Shown here piece after piece: positions 5,924-9,153 of a stretch of DNA of 9,153 nt (the first letter of the stretch is position 1; each line of letters begins with the position of its first letter). A model generated the notes under the pieces. That model did not search any database. It saw nothing but the letters and a program-made list of their open reading frames with translations, and was not told the DNA's origin. The stretch is taken from positions 1 through 9,153 of the forward strand of contig JAZSFO010000069.1 in the NCBI GenBank assembly GCA_045532255.1, written 5' to 3'. A program made the translations under genes and the position numbers. Source of the DNA: RGIG8748 sp045532255. Lineage in GTDB: Bacteria > Bacillota > Clostridia > UMGS1810.

Positions 5924-7291
5924 ATGGACGAATATAAATGGTTTAAGGACGATTTTGAAAATAATCTTGGAGGTCGCGCGGAAAATACTCAGAGCAGTCA
6001 GAGTGAGGATACATCCTATGATACAGAGTATGCTAATGAGGAGAGGGCAGACTACAATACAGCTGGAAGCGATTACAGTAATTTCGCTACAGATAATGAA
6101 CAGACAACGGATTTTTACAGCACCAATATAAAGCCCCGTAAGACAAGAAGGGTTCCTGTTTATGCAATGGCAATAGCCATAGTTCTTACTGCAGCGGTAT
6201 CTGTAGCAGGAAGCATATATGTTCCAAAAATATATTCTTACTATGCTGACAGGGGTGCTCAGACAGAGGAAGTACAGGAGGGCAAGAAGGAGAGCGAGGG
6301 CGATGCAATTGTTGCTCAGGCAGTAGCCGACGGCAAGGACAACAAGGCTCTCACAACTCCCGAAATTGTTGATAAGGTAGGTCCTGCGGTAGTCGGTATC
6401 ATAAATAAGAGCAACACAGCAAGCTACTACGGAGGCTATTTCGGTCAGAGCGGAGCTTCCGAGAGCAGCGGTTCGGGTGTTATAATAAGCAGTGACGGAT
6501 ATGTTGTCACAAATAACCATGTTGTAGAAAATGCGATGGAAATAAGTGTTATACTAAACACTAACGAAACCTACACAGCCAAGATTATAGGAACAGATGC
6601 AAGAACAGACCTTGCGGTAATCAAGATAGAAGCATCGGAGCTTCCGTATGCAGTTATGGGCACAAGCTCTGATCTAAGAGTGGGAGAGACAGCAATAGCT
6701 ATCGGGAATCCGCTCGGACAGGAATTTGCAGGCACAACAACACAGGGAATTATAAGCGGACTTAACAGAAGTGTTACCATAGACAACACACAGCTTAATC
6801 TCATACAGACAGATGCCGCAATCAACCCCGGTAACTCGGGCGGAGCACTGGTAAATGCTTACGGACACCTTATAGGCATAAACACGGCCAAAATATCATC
6901 CTCATCACTTGAGGGTCTTGGCTTTGCAATACCGATAGACGAGGCAAAGCCTATAATCAAGGACCTCATAGATAACGGCTATGTCAAGGGCAGACCCGTC
7001 ATCGGAATAGGCGGAAGAGCAGTTACCGAGGCAGATGCCAAGGCATACAATCTCAAGGTGGGAGTATATGTTGCCAGCATGACACCAAATTCCCCTGCGT
7101 ATATGGCAGGAGTCAAGATTGGAGATATCGTAGTGGAATGTGACGGCAAAAAGGTAACAACAGTAGATGAAATCAACGATATCAAAAACAAGTTAAAGCC
7201 AGGAGATACCATGTCAATTAAGGTGTACCGTCAGGGAAAATACAAAACTATTCCCATTATCCTTGGCGAAGATATACCCAGTATTCAATAA
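5924..7291 (+). CDS. htrA: Membrane-anchored HtrA/DegP-type serine protease with PDZ domain
   Basis: This 455-residue surface protease degrades or refolds damaged exported proteins. An acidic, Tyr/Asn/Ser-rich cytoplasmic tail (1-75, ending in the basic KPRKTRR) precedes one membrane segment (about 78-100), so the catalytic part faces outside. The linker (about 101-145) is charged. The trypsin-like domain (about 146-345) has an intact triad: His199 in VTNNHVVENA, Asp229 in RTDLAVIKIE, and Ser305 in NPGNSGGALVN. One PDZ domain (about 357-448) follows and binds unfolded C-termini. Length and single PDZ fit Gram-positive HtrA. AAAGGAG lies 8 nt upstream of the ATG. The two-component pair ends 88 bp upstream, recalling secretion-stress control of htrA (CssRS in Bacillus subtilis), but direct control here is inference. 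A strong terminator follows. Confidence 0.95.
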   Translation: MDEYKWFKDDFENNLGGRAENTQSSQSEDTSYDTEYANEERADYNTAGSDYSNFATDNEQTTDFYSTNIKPRKTRRVPVYAMAIAIVLTAAVSVAGSIYVPKIYSYYADRGAQTEEVQEGKKESEGDAIVAQAVADGKDNKALTTPEIVDKVGPAVVGIINKSNTASYYGGYFGQSGASESSGSGVIISSDGYVVTNNHVVENAMEISVILNTNETYTAKIIGTDARTDLAVIKIEASELPYAVMGTSSDLRVGETAIAIGNPLGQEFAGTTTQGIISGLNRSVTIDNTQLNLIQTDAAINPGNSGGALVNAYGHLIGINTAKISSSSLEGLGFAIPIDEAKPIIKDLIDNGYVKGRPVIGIGGRAVTEADAKAYNLKVGVYVASMTPNSPAYMAGVKIGDIVVECDGKKVTTVDEINDIKNKLKPGDTMSIKVYRQGKYKTIPIILGEDIPSIQ

Positions 7292-7304
7292 TCAGTTTAC
7301 AAGG

Positions 7305-7323
7305 AAGTCTGACGATCAGACTT
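7305..7323 (+). terminator. Perfect 8-bp hairpin after htrA (possible first stop or 3'-end element)
   Basis: AAGTCTGA (7305-7312) and TCAGACTT (7316-7323) pair perfectly around a 3-nt CGA loop, 13 nt after the htrA stop codon. GG (7303-7304) could add pairs with CC (7329-7330) across a bulge. A pyrimidine-rich stretch (7326-7342) follows. It could be a weak terminator, an mRNA-stabilising 3' structure or a binding palindrome. The stronger terminator stands 18 nt further on. Confidence 0.45.
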
Positions 7324-7340
7324 ATATTCCCTTTCTTTTT

Positions 7341-7380
7341 CCTCGCCCCGAATTTTTGGTTGGGGCGGGGTTTTTATTTT
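7341..7380 (+). terminator. Rho-independent terminator of htrA
   Basis: CCTCGCCCC (7341-7349) pairs with GGGGCGGGG (7362-7370) over nine positions with one T-G pair. The loop is 12 nt and a T-rich tract (TTTTTATTTT) follows. This is the strongest intrinsic terminator in the window. It separates the htrA transcription unit from the purine-salvage genes, whose promoter begins 22 nt later. Confidence 0.9.
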
Positions 7381-7401
7381 AAAATCAAAAACGGTATTTT
7401 G

Positions 7402-7430
7402 TTGACTTTTGAAAAATAAAATGGTATAAT
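7402..7430 (+). promoter_or_regulatory. xpt promoter, near-consensus with extended -10
   Basis: TTGACT (7402-7407), a 17-nt spacer and a perfect TATAAT (7425-7430) preceded by TGG give an extended -10 promoter. Transcription should start near 7437, leaving a leader of about 38 nt with GGAGGTG (7461-7467) as the ribosome binding site. That leader is too short for a purine riboswitch. Confidence 0.85.
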
Positions 7431-7474
7431 TTCTTATAATATACTATGTTGTATTTTTTTGGAGGTGGACCGTT

Positions 7475-8047
7475 GTGACAGCACTGGAAGAAAAGATATT
7501 AAAAGAAGGCACGGTTTTGCCCGGGGATATACTTAAGGTGGATTGTTTCTTAAACCACTGCATAGATGTTCCTTTTTTGCTGGAGATGGGCAGGGAGATA
7601 GCAAGTCTTTACGAAAATCAGGGCGTTAATAAGATTCTCACAATAGAAACATCAGGTATCCCGATTGCATTTGCTGCGGCGCAGTTTATGAATGTTCCTG
7701 TTGTTTTTGCAAAAAAAAATAAAACAGGAAACATTTCCGATAATGTTTATTCATCCCGTGTAGAATCATTTACGAGGAAAAATGTATATGATGCAGTAGT
7801 CAGCAAAGAATATCTCAAAAAATCGGACAAGGTTCTTCTTATAGATGATTTCCTTGCAAAAGGAAATGCACTAAACGGTCTTATGGATATTATAAATCAG
7901 TCAGGTGCAAGCCTTGCAGGCTGTGCAATCGCTATAGAAAAAGGCTTTCAGGGCGGCGGAGATGAGCTTAGGGCGAAGGGTATAAGAGTAGACTCTCTTG
8001 CAATAATTGAGTCAATGACCGATAATTCTCTTACCTTTCGCAGGTAA
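7475..8047 (+). CDS. xpt: Xanthine phosphoribosyltransferase Xpt
   Basis: This cytoplasmic salvage enzyme converts xanthine plus PRPP to XMP. Its 190 residues match the Bacillus subtilis Xpt type along the whole length. The N-terminal EEKILKEGTVLPGDILKVDCFLNH and the central TIETSGIPIAFAAAQ are family signatures. The PRPP-binding loop is VLLIDDFLAKGNAL (120-133), with Asp124-Asp125 as the acidic pair. EKGFQGGGDEL (156-165) lies in the base-recognition region. The start is GTG, placed 7 nt after GGAGGTG; no in-frame ATG is nearby. A nine-A run (7711-7719) encodes KKN and could be slippage-prone, but the frame is intact. The BMP lipoprotein gene follows after 60 bp and is probably read from the same promoter, linking uptake to salvage. 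Codon choice is more A/T-ending than in that neighbour. Confidence 0.93.
   Translation: MTALEEKILKEGTVLPGDILKVDCFLNHCIDVPFLLEMGREIASLYENQGVNKILTIETSGIPIAFAAAQFMNVPVVFAKKNKTGNISDNVYSSRVESFTRKNVYDAVVSKEYLKKSDKVLLIDDFLAKGNALNGLMDIINQSGASLAGCAIAIEKGFQGGGDELRAKGIRVDSLAIIESMTDNSLTFRR
7998..8026 (+). promoter_or_regulatory. Possible internal promoter for the BMP lipoprotein gene
   Basis: Inside the 3' end of xpt, TTGCAA (7998-8003) and GATAAT (8021-8026) are separated by 17 nt. Transcription would start near 8033 and could raise lipoprotein expression above that of xpt, which would fit the lipoprotein's more biased codon use. Such matches are common in A/T-rich coding DNA, so this is only a candidate. 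Confidence 0.3.
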
Positions 8048-8052
8048 CCCGA

Positions 8053-8095
8053 TATGTAAAGTTTATTTACATAAATATTTTAATGCCAAAAGGCA
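8053..8095 (+). other. Two small hairpins in the xpt-lipoprotein gap
   Basis: TATGTAAA (8053-8060) pairs perfectly with TTTACATA (8066-8073) around GTTTA and is followed by AATATTTT, a weak terminator-like shape. A second hairpin, TGCC/GGCA around AAAA (8084-8095), ends at the first base of the ribosome binding site AGGAGGG (8095-8101). They may tune read-through, mRNA processing or translation of the downstream gene. No purine-riboswitch core fits in this 60-bp gap. Confidence 0.4.
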
Positions 8096-8107
8096 GGAGG
8101 GAAAAAA

Positions 8108-9153
8108 ATGAAAAAGATTATTTCATTTCTTCTCGTTGCAGTAATGGTTGTATTAGCACTCAGTGTTCTTACATCCTGCGGCAACAAAGAGGCAAACGCT
8201 GATTTCAAGATTGGTTTTATTTTCTTGCACGATGAAAACTCAACATACGACAAGAACTTCCTTGAAGCAGCAGAAGCAGCTACGGCAAATCTCGGTCTTA
8301 AGCCCGAACAGGTTATCTTCAAGACCAACATTCCCGAGGGTAATGAGTGCTACGAAGCGGCAGCAGACCTTGCTGACCAGGGTTGCGACATCGTATTCGC
8401 AAACAGCTTTGGTCATGAGCCTTACATGCTTAAGGCAGCTAAGGAATTTCCCGAAGTAGAATTCTGCCATGCTACAGGTACAACAGCTCATACAGAGGGT
8501 GTAAAGAACTTCCACAATGCATTTGCATCAATTTACGAGGGCAGATATCTTGCAGGTATTGCTGCAGGTATGAAGCTTAACGAAATGATCGAAAGCGGCA
8601 AGATTACAGCAGAACAGGCAAAGATGGGATATGTAGGTGCTTACACATACGCTGAGGTTGTTTCCGGTTACACATCCTTCTACCTCGGTGCTAAGTCCGT
8701 TTGCCCCAGCGTAACTATGGAAGTACAGTTTACAGGAAGCTGGTATGACGAAGCTCTCGAAAAAGAAGCTGCTACAAAGCTCCTTAGCAATAACTGTGTA
8801 CTTATCAGCCAGCACGCTGACTCAATGGGTGCTCCCACAGCTTGTGAAAATGCAGGTGTTCCCAATGTTTCCTACAACGGAAGCACACAGAGCGCATGCC
8901 CCAACACATTCATCGTTTCTTCAAGAATCGACTGGGCTCCTTACTTTGAATATATAATCAATGCAGCTAAGAACGGTGAAGAAATCGTTGGAGACTGGTG
9001 CGAAGGCTTCGGAGCAGGTTCCGTAAAGCTTACAGACATCAACGAAAATGTTGCAGCTAAAGGCACAAAAGAAGCTATCGAAGACGCTAAGGCTAAGCTT
9101 ATCGCAGGCGAAATCAATGTATTTGATACAGAAACATTTACTGTAGAAGGCAA
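8108..9153 (+). CDS. BMP/PnrA-family solute-binding lipoprotein (3' end outside window)
   Basis: The frame is open to the window end: 348 codons are visible and the C-terminus is missing. Residues 1-23 form a lipoprotein signal peptide (MKK, a hydrophobic stretch, then lipobox LTSC with Cys24), so the mature protein is anchored on the outer face of the membrane. The rest is a type I periplasmic-binding fold of the BMP (basic membrane protein) family. Typical points are FKIGFIFLHDENSTYDKNF near the mature start, DIVFANSFGHEP, EGRYLAGIAAGM, KMGYVGAYTYAEVVSGY and LISQHADSMGAPTACE. Characterised relatives such as PnrA bind purine nucleosides for an ABC importer. The xpt gene just upstream supports a purine ligand here, but this is inference. 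AGGAGGG lies 6 nt before the ATG. Codons favour C-ending Tyr and Phe triplets more than in its neighbours, suggesting high expression. Importer ATPase and permease genes would be expected just beyond the window. Confidence 0.9.
   Translation, partial: MKKIISFLLVAVMVVLALSVLTSCGNKEANADFKIGFIFLHDENSTYDKNFLEAAEAATANLGLKPEQVIFKTNIPEGNECYEAAADLADQGCDIVFANSFGHEPYMLKAAKEFPEVEFCHATGTTAHTEGVKNFHNAFASIYEGRYLAGIAAGMKLNEMIESGKITAEQAKMGYVGAYTYAEVVSGYTSFYLGAKSVCPSVTMEVQFTGSWYDEALEKEAATKLLSNNCVLISQHADSMGAPTACENAGVPNVSYNGSTQSACPNTFIVSSRIDWAPYFEYIINAAKNGEEIVGDWCEGFGAGSVKLTDINENVAAKGTKEAIEDAKAKLIAGEINVFDTETFTVEG

Noticed and set aside
5864..6520. 218-codon minus-strand open frame across the htrA start
   Set aside because: It is antisense to htrA, has Cys/Tyr/Ile-rich shadow composition, and shows no ribosome binding site or family likeness.
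7711..7719. Nine-A run in xpt as a programmed frameshift site
   Set aside because: The zero frame continues as a full-length Xpt match, and no alternative frame makes a sensible product.
8048..8107. Purine riboswitch before the BMP lipoprotein gene
   Set aside because: The gap is too short and has only two simple hairpins, with no three-way junction or conserved loop sequences.

Overview
The window looks like chromosomal DNA of a low-to-moderate GC, Gram-positive, spore-forming Clostridia member (Ruminococcaceae/Oscillospiraceae-like is my guess). The basis is strong AGGAGG-type ribosome binding sites, sigma-A promoters with A/T-rich spacers, TTG and GTG starts, a YtvI-type membrane protein, and Firmicutes-type HtrA, Xpt and BMP lipoprotein. 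No phage, transposase, integrase or CRISPR signal is visible. Most genes are recognisable conserved families.

Layout. Bases 1-275 hold no convincing gene but are full of inverted repeats: an imperfect 82-nt hairpin at the very edge and a three-armed foldable segment at 134-239. On the minus strand at 276-1271 is galE (UDP-glucose 4-epimerase) with its own promoter. The 191-bp divergent intergenic region (1272-1462) carries the galE promoter with 10-bp phased CAAG repeats, a perfect 19-bp A/T palindrome, and a promoter for the plus-strand genes.

From 1463 to 5835 runs a tightly packed four-gene operon, with 5, 2 and 1 nt between genes: an archaeal-type cofactor-independent phosphoglycerate mutase (ApgM family, sometimes annotated as proposed homoserine kinase), a YtvI/AI-2E-exporter-like polytopic membrane protein, an OmpR/PhoB-type response regulator, and its membrane sensor histidine kinase. 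After 88 bp, with TTTACA/TTCACA direct repeats spaced like OmpR-family regulator boxes, comes htrA, a membrane-anchored surface serine protease with a PDZ domain. This arrangement resembles secretion-stress modules in which a two-component system controls HtrA. htrA is followed by a palindromic hairpin and a strong intrinsic terminator.

From 7402 a near-consensus extended -10 promoter drives xpt (xanthine phosphoribosyltransferase, GTG start). It is followed 60 bp later by a BMP/PnrA-type solute-binding lipoprotein that runs off the window end. Together they suggest purine base/nucleoside uptake and salvage. No purine riboswitch is visible upstream of either gene, although such genes often carry one in Firmicutes.

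The parts least explained by known families are the structured first 275 bases, the regulatory repeats in the galE/apgM gap, and the putative regulator boxes before htrA. All structures were paired by eye; no folding, database or expression analysis was run.
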